Assembly: GCF_009831215.1 (NCBI RefSeq) | Contig: NZ_WUTW01000002.1 | Coordinates: 1,397,002-1,461,001 of the forward strand | Direction of reading: 5' to 3' | DNA length: 64,000 nucleotides | DNA from: Actinomadura rayongensis | GTDB taxonomy: Bacteria > Actinomycetota > Actinomycetes > Streptosporangiales > Streptosporangiaceae | Part shown: piece after piece, positions 16,401 to 24,672 of the stretch | Layout of the letters: every line of letters begins with the position of its first letter | Numbering within the stretch: position 1 is the first letter of the stretch | The notes under the pieces: model-generated | Told to the model about the DNA's origin: nothing | The model's database searches: none | The model's input: only the letters and a program-made list of their open reading frames with translations | Made by a program: the position numbers and the translations under genes

Positions 16401-19400
16401 GACGAGGGCGAGCCCGGCGGCGAGGTCCGCGTCACCGCCGTGCCCGCGCCGGACGGCTCCGTGCGCTGCGAGATCCGGTCCCGCACGGACGAGGGCGAAT
16501 GGGTCGCGCACAGCCGCGGCGTCGCGCGGCGCATCGAGCGTCCCGCGCGGGCGGCCGGCGCGTCGTGGGATGCGATCAAGGCGCGCTGCCCCGAGCACCA
16601 GGACCGCGCCGCGTTCTATCCGACGCACGCCGCCCGGGGCAACCAGTGGAACGGGACGTTCCAGGGCATCGCGGACGTGTGGCGGCGGGAGGGCGAGGCC
16701 CTGGCGCGCCTGGACTGCCCCGCCGCGCTGCGCGCCTCGCTCGCCGAGCACGAGTTCCACCCCGCCCTCCTGGACGCCGCCGGGCAGTCGATCGTCGCGG
16801 CCCGGCCCGACGTCGCCGCGGGCCAGGACCAGGTGTTCGTCCTCGGAAGCATCGCGGAGGTGCGCGTCTACGGCCGGCCGACCACGCGCTGCCACAGCCA
16901 CGCGCTGCTCACGCGCTCCGCCCGCGACGACTCGTTCACCGGTGAAGTCGAAATCTACGATGAGGAGGACAATCTGGTGGGCGAGCTGCGAGGCGGGCGC
17001 CTCCAATACCTCCTCGGGGCGAGCGCCGACGCCGCGTCCGCGCCGGAGAGCGAGCACGCGCGGTGGCTGTACGACGTGGAGTTCGCCCCCTGCGCGGCAC
17101 CGGCGCCGGTGGCCGGCCGGACGGGCACCTGGGTCGTCCTGACCGACAGCGGCACGGTGGGACGGCGCGTGCTCGCGGCCCTGCGCGAGCGGGGCGCGGA
17201 CGCGGTCGTGATCAGCGCCGCCGAGCGCTTCCACGCCGGGGCGGCGGACCGGTTCCGCATCGACCCCGATCGGCCGGCGGACTACCGGGCGGCGCTCACG
17301 GAGATCGCCTCGCGCGGCGCGATCGGCGGCGTCGTCCATCTCTGGTCGGCCGACGTCACGGTCGCGCCGGACCCGTCCGGCAAGGAGATCGACCGGGCCG
17401 CGCTGCTGGCGTGCCGGTCCGCCGTCCATCTGGTGCAGGCGCTGGAGGACCTCGGCCTGCCCGGTGATCCGCGGCTGTGGCTCGTCACCCGGGACGCGCA
17501 GCGGGCGCTCCCCGGCGACGAGGTGACGGGCGCTCTCCAGGCGCCGCTGTGGGGCCTCGGTCGGACCGCCGCCGCCGAGCACCGGAGCCTGCGCGTCGGT
17601 CTCCTCGATCTCGACCGGGATCCCGACAGCGCCCGCACGGCGGCGGACCTGCTGCTCGGCGACACGGCCGAGGACCAGCTCGCCGTCCGGCGCGGGCACG
17701 CGTACACCGCGCGGCTCGTCGAGCATCGCGCGGCGGCGGGGCGCGGCGCGCGGAAGGTGACCATGCCGGTGCCGGGCGTCCTGGACGACCTGACGGAAGT
17801 GCCGGTCGGGCCGCTCGTGCCGGGGCCGGACGAGGTCGTCATCGACGTCTCGCACGCCGCCCTGAACTACCGCGACGTGCTCATGGCCGTCGGGATGTAC
17901 CCCGGTCAGTCGCTCACCGCGAGCCCGAAGCTCGGCTGGGAGTGCGCGGGGACGGTCGCGGCCGTGGGCGCCCGGGTCCGCGACGTGGCCGTCGGCGAGG
18001 AGGTCGTCGCCATCGCGGAGGGGGCGCTCGCGTCGCGGGTCGTGGCCCCGTCCGTGCTGGTCGCGCCCAAGCCGCGCCGCATCACCGCGGCCGAGGCCGT
18101 CACGCTTCCCGCCGCCTACATCACGGCCTACTACGCGCTGTGCGACCTCGGTGGGATCGGCGCGGGTGACAAGGTGCTCGTCCACACCGCGACCGGAGGC
18201 GTCGGGCTCGCGGCACTCCAGATCGCGCGGTGGAAGAACGCGGTGGTCTACGGCACCGCCGGAAGTCCCGAGAAGCGGCGGTTCCTGGACGACCTCGGGG
18301 TCGCCGGGACGTCCACGTCGCGGTCGACGGCCTTCGCGGAGGACTTCGCGGGCGTCGGCTTCGACCTGATCCTCAACACGCTCACCGGGCCCGCGGTGGA
18401 CGCGAACCTTTCTTTGATGGCGCCCTATGGCCGCTACCTGGAGATCAGCAAGCGGGACATCCTCGAAGGGAACGGCGTCTCGCTGGCGCACTTCGCCCGG
18501 AACCTCAGCTTCCACGCCGTCGACCTCGTCGCGATGATGGCCGAGGTGCCCGAACGTCCCGGGCGGGTCCTGCGCGAGGTGTGCGCGCTCGTGGACGACG
18601 GCGTGCTCGACCCGCTGCCGTTCGTCCAGTACCCGGCGTCGCGGGCGGCCGAGGCGTTCCTGCTCATGGGGCAGGCGCGGCACACCGGGAAGATCGTCGT
18701 GTCGTTCGAGGAGCCGTCGGCCGCCGTTGCCGCGCCGGTCTTCCGTCCGGACGCGTCGTACCTGGTCACCGGCGGTCTCGGCGGGATCGGCGCGAAGGTC
18801 GCGGACTGGCTCGTCGACCACGGGGCCCGGCGCCTGGTCCTGACCGGGCGCAGCGCGGCGGACCCGGAGCATCCCGTGCTCGCCGGGCTGCGGGCGCGGG
18901 GCGCCGAGTGCGCCTACGCCGCCGTGGACGTGGCCGACGCCGACGCGATGCGCGATCTCTTCGCCCGCTTCCCGGATCTGCGCGGTGTGTTCCACGCCGC
19001 GGGAACGGTCGACTATGCGCCGTTGCGCGAGATCGACGGGGCCGATCTCGACGCGCTGCTGCGACCCAAGATCCGGGGGACGCTCAACCTGGACCGGCTC
19101 GCACCCGCCGGGCTGGACCACTTCGTCCTGTTCTCGTCCGGTTCGGCGCTGCTCGGCTCGCCGTTCCTCGGCGGTTACGCCGCCGGGAACGCCTTCCTGG
19201 ACGCACTCGCGCACCGGCGCCGTGCGCGCGGCGTGCCCGCGACGGTCGTCAACTGGGGGTTCTGGGGCGACGTCGGCATGGTGGCCCGGCGCGAGCAGGA
19301 GGACGGCCGGAGCCTCGTCCCGACCGGGATGAGGAGCTTCGACGCGGACACCGGACTGGCGATTCTCGCCGAACTCATCGCGGCCGACGCGCCCCAGACG

Positions 19401-19976
19401 GCCGTGCTCCCGGCCGACTGGGCGGAATGGGCCGCGGCCTATCCGGAGGCGGCGACGTCCCGGCTGCTCAGCGGCCTCGTCCCCGGCACCTCCCCGGCGC
19501 CGCCGCGCCCGGCTGCGACGACTCCCCGCCCGGCCGCGCCGAGTCCGCGTCCGGCGGCGCCGACCTCGCCTCCGGCGACGCCCCCGCATCCGGCCGCGCC
19601 GACGCCGCGCCCCGCCGCGCAGGTTCCGCGCCCGGCCGCGCAGGTTCCGCGCCCGGCCGCGCAGGTTCCGCGCCCGGCCGCGCCTCCCCCGGTTCGGGCG
19701 GCGGTTCCGGTCGCGGTTCCGGCGGCGGTGGCCGACGACGTCGAAGGCGTCCTGCTCGACAAGGTCGCGGAAGTGCTCGGCCTCAAGCCGGAGCGCATCA
19801 ACACCAAACGTCCCCTCAACAAGATGGGTCTCGACTCGCTCATGGCAGTAGAGCTGCGCAACCGCGTGGAACGGGAGCTCGGGACGAAGCTCCCCATCGT
19901 CAAACTCCTCAAGGGCGGCAGCATCGCCTCCGTCGCCGAGGCCATCCGCGAGCTGAAGGCGGAGGGCGCGGCGTGA
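13494..19976 (+). CDS. Single-module highly reducing type I polyketide synthase (KS-AT-DH-ER-KR-ACP)
   Basis: A 2160-residue synthase with one complete set of domains. KS spans ~12-435 (Cys184 in DTACASS, His320 in EAHGTGTP, His360 in KTNIGH). AT spans ~540-860 (GHSMGE, Ser632; later DFASH). DH spans ~895-1180 (His926, Asp1094 in HPALLDAAGQ). ER spans ~1425-1735 (ATGGVGLAALQIA). KR spans ~1755-1940 (VTGGLGGIG; active site in GGYAAGNAF). A Pro/Ala linker (~1998-2075) precedes ACP ~2080-2150 (GLDSL, Ser2115). It has no docking domains, methyltransferase or thioesterase. The architecture resembles mycocerosic-acid-type and fungal reducing synthases that work iteratively, so it should build a saturated or partly reduced chain. 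The DFASH motif leans to methylmalonyl but is not decisive. The start follows AAAAGGA; the next gene overlaps the stop. Confidence 0.93.
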   Translation: MMSADISRARPAEPIAIVGMAGRFAGADDLDAFWELLVSGTDAVTEIPPSRYDVDAVYDPVPRTPGKTVSRWGGLLDDIRGFDAEFFGIAPKEAALMDPQQRLLLEVSHEALEDAGQRLEDLAGSDTGVFVGQIGSDYWHLQYRHPESLDLYAMTGAASRAITAGRVSFAYDLRGPSLAVDTACASSLVAVHQAVQAIRLGECGLAIAAGVNLILLPEEGVAYSGVGMLAEDGRCKFGDASGDGFVRSDGVGAVFLKPLARALADGDRIRAVLRGTAVGNDGRSSGFLVTPAVEGQSDVIRRAYADAGIDPADTDYVEAHGTGTPAGDPVELAALAAVLGAGRRPDRPFLVGSVKTNIGHAEAAAGIASLIKTVLSLEHGTVPPSLHLRDPNPEVAWDDLPLAIATEATDLPERGRPAVASISSFGFSGTNAHLVLTAAPERPASAPAPERDELLLLAAADPEALTELAARTAEHLAGTGDSLHDVCFSLATRRSHLESRLAVPVASREQAVDALREFVAGSDAPDLSTSEYTDAASRPRVAFVFPGQGSQWVGMGRELLASEPVFADAIRACSGAIEKEAGWSLLDLLADGTGDWFELTSIVQPTLWAMEIALAALWRSWGVEPDVVIGHSMGEAAAAHVSGALSLADAAAVICRRSKLAERLAGQGIMAWVALSGAEAAAAIAGHERSVAVAACNSPTSTLISGDADAVRSILADLDRRDVVNRVVRVDFASHCPQIDRIADDLRRELKDVAPRAGTIPLHSTLLGEPLSGAELDADYWVRNIREPVDFVGAVGAQLDAEDTVFVEMSPHPLLVNAVKETARAHGAETVSVGSLRRDEPERAALLAGVGALFTAAVPVDYAALFGGGEFVPVPHHPWRRTDFWLPERPAPAGHPLLGVKSAGPDGGLVYTGPIDLRRNAYLLDHRVQETVILPGTAHVEMMLAAARPILGAGPVALADVHFERAVFLDEGEPGGEVRVTAVPAPDGSVRCEIRSRTDEGEWVAHSRGVARRIERPARAAGASWDAIKARCPEHQDRAAFYPTHAARGNQWNGTFQGIADVWRREGEALARLDCPAALRASLAEHEFHPALLDAAGQSIVAARPDVAAGQDQVFVLGSIAEVRVYGRPTTRCHSHALLTRSARDDSFTGEVEIYDEEDNLVGELRGGRLQYLLGASADAASAPESEHARWLYDVEFAPCAAPAPVAGRTGTWVVLTDSGTVGRRVLAALRERGADAVVISAAERFHAGAADRFRIDPDRPADYRAALTEIASRGAIGGVVHLWSADVTVAPDPSGKEIDRAALLACRSAVHLVQALEDLGLPGDPRLWLVTRDAQRALPGDEVTGALQAPLWGLGRTAAAEHRSLRVGLLDLDRDPDSARTAADLLLGDTAEDQLAVRRGHAYTARLVEHRAAAGRGARKVTMPVPGVLDDLTEVPVGPLVPGPDEVVIDVSHAALNYRDVLMAVGMYPGQSLTASPKLGWECAGTVAAVGARVRDVAVGEEVVAIAEGALASRVVAPSVLVAPKPRRITAAEAVTLPAAYITAYYALCDLGGIGAGDKVLVHTATGGVGLAALQIARWKNAVVYGTAGSPEKRRFLDDLGVAGTSTSRSTAFAEDFAGVGFDLILNTLTGPAVDANLSLMAPYGRYLEISKRDILEGNGVSLAHFARNLSFHAVDLVAMMAEVPERPGRVLREVCALVDDGVLDPLPFVQYPASRAAEAFLLMGQARHTGKIVVSFEEPSAAVAAPVFRPDASYLVTGGLGGIGAKVADWLVDHGARRLVLTGRSAADPEHPVLAGLRARGAECAYAAVDVADADAMRDLFARFPDLRGVFHAAGTVDYAPLREIDGADLDALLRPKIRGTLNLDRLAPAGLDHFVLFSSGSALLGSPFLGGYAAGNAFLDALAHRRRARGVPATVVNWGFWGDVGMVARREQEDGRSLVPTGMRSFDADTGLAILAELIAADAPQTAVLPADWAEWAAAYPEAATSRLLSGLVPGTSPAPPRPAATTPRPAAPSPRPAAPTSPPATPPHPAAPTPRPAAQVPRPAAQVPRPAAQVPRPAAPPPVRAAVPVAVPAAVADDVEGVLLDKVAEVLGLKPERINTKRPLNKMGLDSLMAVELRNRVERELGTKLPIVKLLKGGSIASVAEAIRELKAEGAA
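19620..19682 (+). repeat. Three perfect 21-bp tandem repeats inside the PKS KR-ACP linker
   Basis: Three identical 21-base units run 19620-19640, 19641-19661 and 19662-19682, each encoding the heptad Q-V-P-R-P-A-A. Degenerate PRPAA-type units precede them. They form a flexible Pro/Ala linker that lets the ACP reach the other domains. Copy number may vary among strains by slippage. Confidence 0.9.
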
Positions 19977-21013
19977 AGACCCCCGGAATCCACGTGGCGG
20001 GCCTGGGCGTCGACATCCCGCCGATCGTCGACGCGCGCGAGGCCGTCGAACTCGGCCTCTACGACCCCGCCCACCACGAGGTGTACGGCTGGACCGGCGC
20101 GGCGGTCGCCGGCGACCGGCCCGCGCCCGACATGGCCGTGACGGCGGCCCGGCAGGCGATGGCGCGGTCCGGCGTGCTCGGGGACGACCTCGACGTGCAC
20201 TTCCACGCGTGCGGCCACGAGCAGGGCCCCGAGGGATGGCCGGCGCAGCACTACATCCTGCGGCACCTGACCGACAAGGACGTGCCGTCGTTCCGGGTGT
20301 GGCAGGCGTGCAGCGGGATGATCGGGGCCGTCGAGCTGGCGGCGTCCCATCTGCTGGCGAGCCCCGAGCGCCGGGCCGCGCTGGTGACGGGTGCGGACAA
20401 CACCGGCGTCCCGGGCTTCAACCGCTGGGCGCTGGGGCTCCAGAACGGCGTCGTCGGCGACGCGGGGAGCGCCGTCGTGCTGTCCACCCGGTCGGGGTTC
20501 GGGCGTCTGCTGGCGATCAACTCGGGGTCGACGGCCGAGGTCGAGGAGCAGTTCCGCGGGCCGTGGCCGCTGTTCCCGCCCCACCGGGCCACGCCCGAGG
20601 ACGCCGTCGACCTCAACGCCCGGCTGGCGGCGGCCGGCGGGCTGGACGAGACGCTGGCGGAGATCGTCCGCCGCCAGACCGACCTGCGGATCGATCTCGC
20701 GACGCGCACCGTCGCCGAGGCGGATCTCGACCTGGCGGACATCACGCGGGTCGCGCACATCTTCACGGGCCAGGAGACCTACCTGAAGACGATGCTCGAC
20801 CCGCTGGGGTTCAGCACCGCCCACGGGCTGCTGGAGTTCGGCCGGCAGTTCGGCCACCTCACCGTCAACGACCAGGTCGTCGGGCTGGAGCACCTGGTGC
20901 GGACCGGGCAGGTCGGGCCGGGCGACCATGTGCTGCTCCTCGCGCAGGGCGGCGGCGTCGCGACGACCTGCGCGGTCGTCGCGATCGACGAGAACCCCGG
21001 CTGGCGGGACTGA
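19973..21013 (+). CDS. KASIII-like acyltransferase (CerJ/ChlB3-type Cys-His-Asp triad)
   Basis: A 346-residue thiolase-fold protein related to ketoacyl-ACP synthase III. The nucleophile is Cys113 in VWQACSGM. A His262 (VAHIFTGQ) sits where FabH has HQAN. In the third position the sequence is FGHLTVNDQ, with Asp300 where true FabH has Asn. The Asp form is the signature of KASIII-like enzymes such as CerJ that move an acyl group onto a hydroxyl or amine instead of doing a decarboxylative condensation. The GTG start overlaps the PKS stop (GTGA), so it is coupled to the PKS. A likely job is to unload the PKS chain onto an acceptor. That role is inferred from motif and context. Confidence 0.82.
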   Translation: MKTPGIHVAGLGVDIPPIVDAREAVELGLYDPAHHEVYGWTGAAVAGDRPAPDMAVTAARQAMARSGVLGDDLDVHFHACGHEQGPEGWPAQHYILRHLTDKDVPSFRVWQACSGMIGAVELAASHLLASPERRAALVTGADNTGVPGFNRWALGLQNGVVGDAGSAVVLSTRSGFGRLLAINSGSTAEVEEQFRGPWPLFPPHRATPEDAVDLNARLAAAGGLDETLAEIVRRQTDLRIDLATRTVAEADLDLADITRVAHIFTGQETYLKTMLDPLGFSTAHGLLEFGRQFGHLTVNDQVVGLEHLVRTGQVGPGDHVLLLAQGGGVATTCAVVAIDENPGWRD

Positions 21014-21051
21014 GCCCGGCCGTGCCGAACCGTCAGTCGGGAGGAGAAGTG

Positions 21052-22569
21052 GTGGACGCCCAGGTCCTCATCGTCGGAGCCGGTCCCACCGGGCTCGTCG
21101 CCGCGTGCGAACTGCTCCGCCGGGGCGTCGGCGTGCGGCTGGTCGACCGGGCCCCCGCCGCGTCGCCGTACGCCCGGGCCCAGTTGCTGTGGCCGCGCAC
21201 GCTCGACCTGCTGGAGGACCTGGGCGCGCTGGACGCGGCCCGGGCCGCCGGGCACGGGCTCAACGCGTTCAGCTACTTCTCCGACCGCGCGCACGTGGCG
21301 ACGTTCACGATGCCGCAGGAACTCGTCCCGCTGTGCATCCCGCAGAACGACACCGAACGGGTGCTGACCGATCGGCTGCACGCTTTCGGGGGACGCATCG
21401 AACGCGGCGTCCGGCTGCTGGCGTTCGACGACCTCGACTTCGCGGGGCGCGCCGACGGCGTCACGTCGATCCTGGAGCATCCGGACGGGCGCGTCGAGCG
21501 GACCCGCACCGCGTTCGTGATCGGCGCGGACGGCGCGGGCAGCGCGGTGCGCGGGCAGATCGGGGCGAGCTTCACCGGTGCCACCTACCCGAGCACGTTC
21601 GCGCTGGTGGACTGCCGTCCGACCGGCGCGGAGCTGCCGCCCGACCGCGCCCACTACTACCTGTCGGCGCAGGGCGTGCTGGCGGTCGTGGCGCTGCCGG
21701 GCGGGGCGTTCCGGTTCTTCTCCGTCCTGCCGCCCGGACAGGAGCTGAGCCTGCCGTGGATGCAGAAGGCCGTGGACGAGCGGGGGCCGGCGGGCGTGCG
21801 CCTGACGGAGCCGGTGTGGCGGACGGCGTTCCGCGTCCACGCCCGGCAGGCCGACGTCTACCGGCGCGGGCGGGTGTTCCTGGCGGGGGACGCCGCGCAC
21901 GTCCACAGTCCGGCGGGCGGGCAGGGGCTCAACACCGGCGTGCAGGACGCGCACAACCTGGCGTGGAAGCTCGCCGCCGTGCTGCACGGCGAGGCGCCGG
22001 ACGACCTGCTCGACACCTATGAGCAGGAGCGCCTGGCCGTCGCGGCGCGGGTCGTCCGGGAGACGGATCTGCAGACCCGCGCGTGGATGGTGCGGCGCAG
22101 GCCCTGGACGGGGCTGCGCGACCTGGCGTTCCGCGCGGCCGACCGCAGCGGGGCGCTCGAACGCTTCTACCTGCCGGTCATGGCGGGGCGGCGGCTGCGG
22201 TATCCGCCGACGCGCGCGGCGCAGGTGCCGGCGCGGCGGTGCGGGCGGGGCGGGCTGCGTCCCGGCGCGGCCGTGCCGTACGGGCTCGCGAACGCGCTGG
22301 GCGTCGTGCACGGCCGGTGGACGGTGCTGACCGCGTCGTCCCGGCTGCTGCCCGCGCTGCGCCGCCTCGCCGAGACGGCGCCGGGGCTGAACGTCGGCGT
22401 CGCCCCCGGCGTGCCGGAACTGTGCGGCAGGCCGGGCTATTACCTGGTCCGTCCTGACGGCCATATCGCCGCCCACGGCCATGCCGACGACCTGAACCGG
22501 CTGCGCGCCGAGATCGAGCGCAGCATTCCGCGCCGCGTCCCGGACGAGACCGTTCGCGGCAATGCGTAA
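21052..22569 (+). CDS. FAD-dependent monooxygenase (PHBH/UbiH family)
   Basis: A 505-residue class A flavoprotein hydroxylase. It has the GxGxxG dinucleotide fold at the start (VLIVGAGPTGLVAACELLRR), the middle DG motif (VIGADGAGSAVR) and the GD motif with ribityl contact (FLAGDAAHVHSPAGGQGLNTG). A ~110-residue C-terminal thioredoxin-like tail follows, as in aromatic hydroxylases such as phenol and anthracycline oxygenases. Substrates of the family are usually aromatic rings or polyketides. GTG 21052 follows GGAGGA with normal spacing; GTG 21049 is the alternative. It lies between the acyltransferase and the dehydrogenase genes, so acyl chain, Hpg ring or peptide are all possible targets. Confidence 0.88.
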   Translation: MDAQVLIVGAGPTGLVAACELLRRGVGVRLVDRAPAASPYARAQLLWPRTLDLLEDLGALDAARAAGHGLNAFSYFSDRAHVATFTMPQELVPLCIPQNDTERVLTDRLHAFGGRIERGVRLLAFDDLDFAGRADGVTSILEHPDGRVERTRTAFVIGADGAGSAVRGQIGASFTGATYPSTFALVDCRPTGAELPPDRAHYYLSAQGVLAVVALPGGAFRFFSVLPPGQELSLPWMQKAVDERGPAGVRLTEPVWRTAFRVHARQADVYRRGRVFLAGDAAHVHSPAGGQGLNTGVQDAHNLAWKLAAVLHGEAPDDLLDTYEQERLAVAARVVRETDLQTRAWMVRRRPWTGLRDLAFRAADRSGALERFYLPVMAGRRLRYPPTRAAQVPARRCGRGGLRPGAAVPYGLANALGVVHGRWTVLTASSRLLPALRRLAETAPGLNVGVAPGVPELCGRPGYYLVRPDGHIAAHGHADDLNRLRAEIERSIPRRVPDETVRGNA

Positions 22570-22593
22570 GAACTCTCACCGGAGGGAAGCGGG

Positions 22594-23679
22594 TTGACCG
22601 AGCACACGCCGGGGGAAATGGTGCGGCTTCTCACCCCGGACGGCGAACGAGTTCCCCACCCCGACTACGAACTGGAATCGACGCCCGGCGAACTGCGCGG
22701 GCTCTACCGGGACATGGTGCTGGCGCGCGCCGCCGACGGCGAGGGCGTCACCCTGCAACGGCAGGGCGAACTGGCGCTCTGGCCGTCGCTGCTCGGACAG
22801 GAGGCCGCGCAGATCGGCTCGGCGCGGGCGCTGCGCGACGACGACCACGTCTTTCCGAGTTACCGGGACCACGGCGTCGCGCTCTGCCGTGGCCTCGATC
22901 CGCTGCACATCTTCCGGTTGTACCGCGGCGTCACGCACGGCGGCTGGGATCCCGCCGAGCACCATTTCCACCTCTACACGCTGGTGATCGGGTCGCAGGT
23001 CCTGCACGCGACCGGATACGCGATGGGCGTGGCCGCCGACGACGCGGGGACGGCCGTCGCGGTCTATTTCGGCGACGGCGCCACGAGCCAGGGCGACGTG
23101 AGCGAGGCGTTCAATTTCGCGGCCGTCTACAACGCGCCGGTGGTCTTCTTCTGCCAGAACAACCAATGGGCGATCTCGGCCGGGAACGAGCGGCAGTTCC
23201 GGGCGCCGATCTTCCGGCGGGCCGCCGGGTTCGGGTTTCCGGGCGTCCGGGTGGACGGCAACGACGTGCTTGCCTGTCTCGCGGTGACCCGCGCGGCCCT
23301 CGCGCGCGCCCGCAGCGGTGCGGGACCGATGCTCATCGAGGCGTTCACCTACCGGATGGGCGCGCACACCACGGCCGACGACGCGACCCGCTACCGGGAT
23401 CCGGTGGAGGTCGAGGAATGGCGCGGCAAGGACCCGATCGCGCGGCTCGGGCTCCATTTGCGGAAGACCGGCCTGGCCGACGACGAATTCTTTGCGCGGA
23501 CGGACCGGGAAGGGGCGGACCTCGCGGCGCGTCTGCGTTCGAGCGTCCGCGCGATGCCGGATCCCGGACTGGCCGACGCCTTCGGCCGCACGTATGGCGA
23601 CGAGCATCCGCTGGTCGCGGAGGAACTGGCGTGGTTCCGGGAGTACTCCGCGTCCTTCGCCGCCGCAGGGGAGGGGTGA
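22594..23679 (+). CDS. Branched-chain 2-oxoacid dehydrogenase E1, alpha subunit
   Basis: A 361-residue thiamine-diphosphate subunit. The TPP/Mg motif begins with GDGATSQGDVSEAFNFA at about residue 160 and ends at FFCQNN (~190). The phosphorylation-loop-like YRMGAHTTADDATRYR also matches the family. With E1-beta and E2 it decarboxylates 2-oxoacids from Val, Leu or Ile to branched acyl groups. The start is TTG at 22594, fixed by GGAGGG at 22581-22586 and by the N-terminal homology. It is close to the pyruvate dehydrogenase E1-alpha family, so pyruvate as substrate is not excluded, but the company of FabH favours branched acyl-CoA supply. Confidence 0.9.
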   Translation: MTEHTPGEMVRLLTPDGERVPHPDYELESTPGELRGLYRDMVLARAADGEGVTLQRQGELALWPSLLGQEAAQIGSARALRDDDHVFPSYRDHGVALCRGLDPLHIFRLYRGVTHGGWDPAEHHFHLYTLVIGSQVLHATGYAMGVAADDAGTAVAVYFGDGATSQGDVSEAFNFAAVYNAPVVFFCQNNQWAISAGNERQFRAPIFRRAAGFGFPGVRVDGNDVLACLAVTRAALARARSGAGPMLIEAFTYRMGAHTTADDATRYRDPVEVEEWRGKDPIARLGLHLRKTGLADDEFFARTDREGADLAARLRSSVRAMPDPGLADAFGRTYGDEHPLVAEELAWFREYSASFAAAGEG

Positions 23680-23682
23680 CCG

Positions 23683-24654
23683 GTGACGCTCAGCCTGGTC
23701 CGGGCGATCAACGAGGCGCTGCGCGGCGCGCTCGCCGACGACCCGAAGGTCGTGCTGATGGGCGAGGACATCGGGAAGCTGGGCGGCGTCTTCCGCGCGA
23801 CCGAAGGGCTCCAGAAGGACTTCGGCGAGCACCGGGTCCTGGACACGCCGCTCGCCGAATCCGGGATCGTCGGCACCGCGATCGGCCTCGCGCTGCGCGG
23901 TTACCGCCCGGTGGTGGAAATCCAGTTCGACGGATTCGTCTTTCCCGCCTATGACCAGATCGTCACGCAGCTCGCCAAGATGCGGGCCCGGTCCGGCGGA
24001 CGGCTCGGACTTCCCGTGGTGATCCGGATTCCGTACGGCGGTGGAATCGGCGCGGTCGAGCACCACAGCGAATCGCCGGAGGCGTTGTTCGCCCATGTCG
24101 CCGGGCTGCGGGTGGTCTCGCCGTCCGGCGCGGCGGATGCCTACTGGATGCTCCGCCAGGCCATCGCCTGCGACGACCCGGTCGTCTTCCTCGAACCGAA
24201 ACGGCGCTATTACGAGAAGGAACCGGTCGACACGTCCGCGCCTGCGGCGCCGCTGCATTCGGTCCGCGTCGTCCGGCCGGGGCGCGACATGACGCTCGTC
24301 GGTTACGGGCCGACGGTCCGGACGTGCCTCGACGCGGCGGCGGCGGCCGAAGAGGACGGCGTCAGCCTCGAAGTGCTGGATCTGCGGTCGCTCTCCCCGA
24401 TCGACTTCGACGGCATCGAGGCGTCGGTGCGCCGGACCGGCCGCCTTTCCGTGGTCCACGAGGCGCCGGTGTTCTTCGGGGCGGGCGCGGAGATCGCGGC
24501 CCGGATCAGCGAGCGCTGTTTCCACCATCTGGAGGCGCCGGTCCTGCGCGTCGGCGGCTATCACATGCCGTATCCGGGCGGGCGCATGGAACGGGATTAC
24601 CTGCCCGACCTCGACCGCGTCCTGGACGCGGCCGAACGAGCGCTCGCCTACTGA
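23683..24654 (+). CDS. Branched-chain 2-oxoacid dehydrogenase E1, beta subunit
   Basis: A 323-residue partner of the upstream E1-alpha, starting 4 bases after its stop (GTG at 23683). Family motifs are VVLMGEDIGKLGGVFRATEG, DTPLAESGIVGTAIGLALRG, QFDGFVFPAYDQI and the C-terminal YPGGRMERDYLPDLDRVLDA. The length is typical (~325). It supplies part of the TPP pocket and the binding face for E2. Tight spacing implies co-translation and 1:1 assembly. Confidence 0.92.
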   Translation: MTLSLVRAINEALRGALADDPKVVLMGEDIGKLGGVFRATEGLQKDFGEHRVLDTPLAESGIVGTAIGLALRGYRPVVEIQFDGFVFPAYDQIVTQLAKMRARSGGRLGLPVVIRIPYGGGIGAVEHHSESPEALFAHVAGLRVVSPSGAADAYWMLRQAIACDDPVVFLEPKRRYYEKEPVDTSAPAAPLHSVRVVRPGRDMTLVGYGPTVRTCLDAAAAAEEDGVSLEVLDLRSLSPIDFDGIEASVRRTGRLSVVHEAPVFFGAGAEIAARISERCFHHLEAPVLRVGGYHMPYPGGRMERDYLPDLDRVLDAAERALAY

Positions 24655-24672
24655 CCGGACGGAGGGGGAACG

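Noticed and set aside
13706..16945. Long plus-strand frame overlapping the PKS, and similar long frames at 43391-49852 and 54892-58287
   Set aside because: These are out-of-frame shadows, rich in Arg, Gly, Ala and Pro, lying wholly inside genes with recognisable catalytic motifs.
13287..19589. 2100-codon open frame on the minus strand opposite the PKS
   Set aside because: It is the antisense shadow of a GC3-rich gene. The translation is Arg/Gly/Ala/His-rich low-complexity with no domain, while the plus strand has complete PKS motifs.
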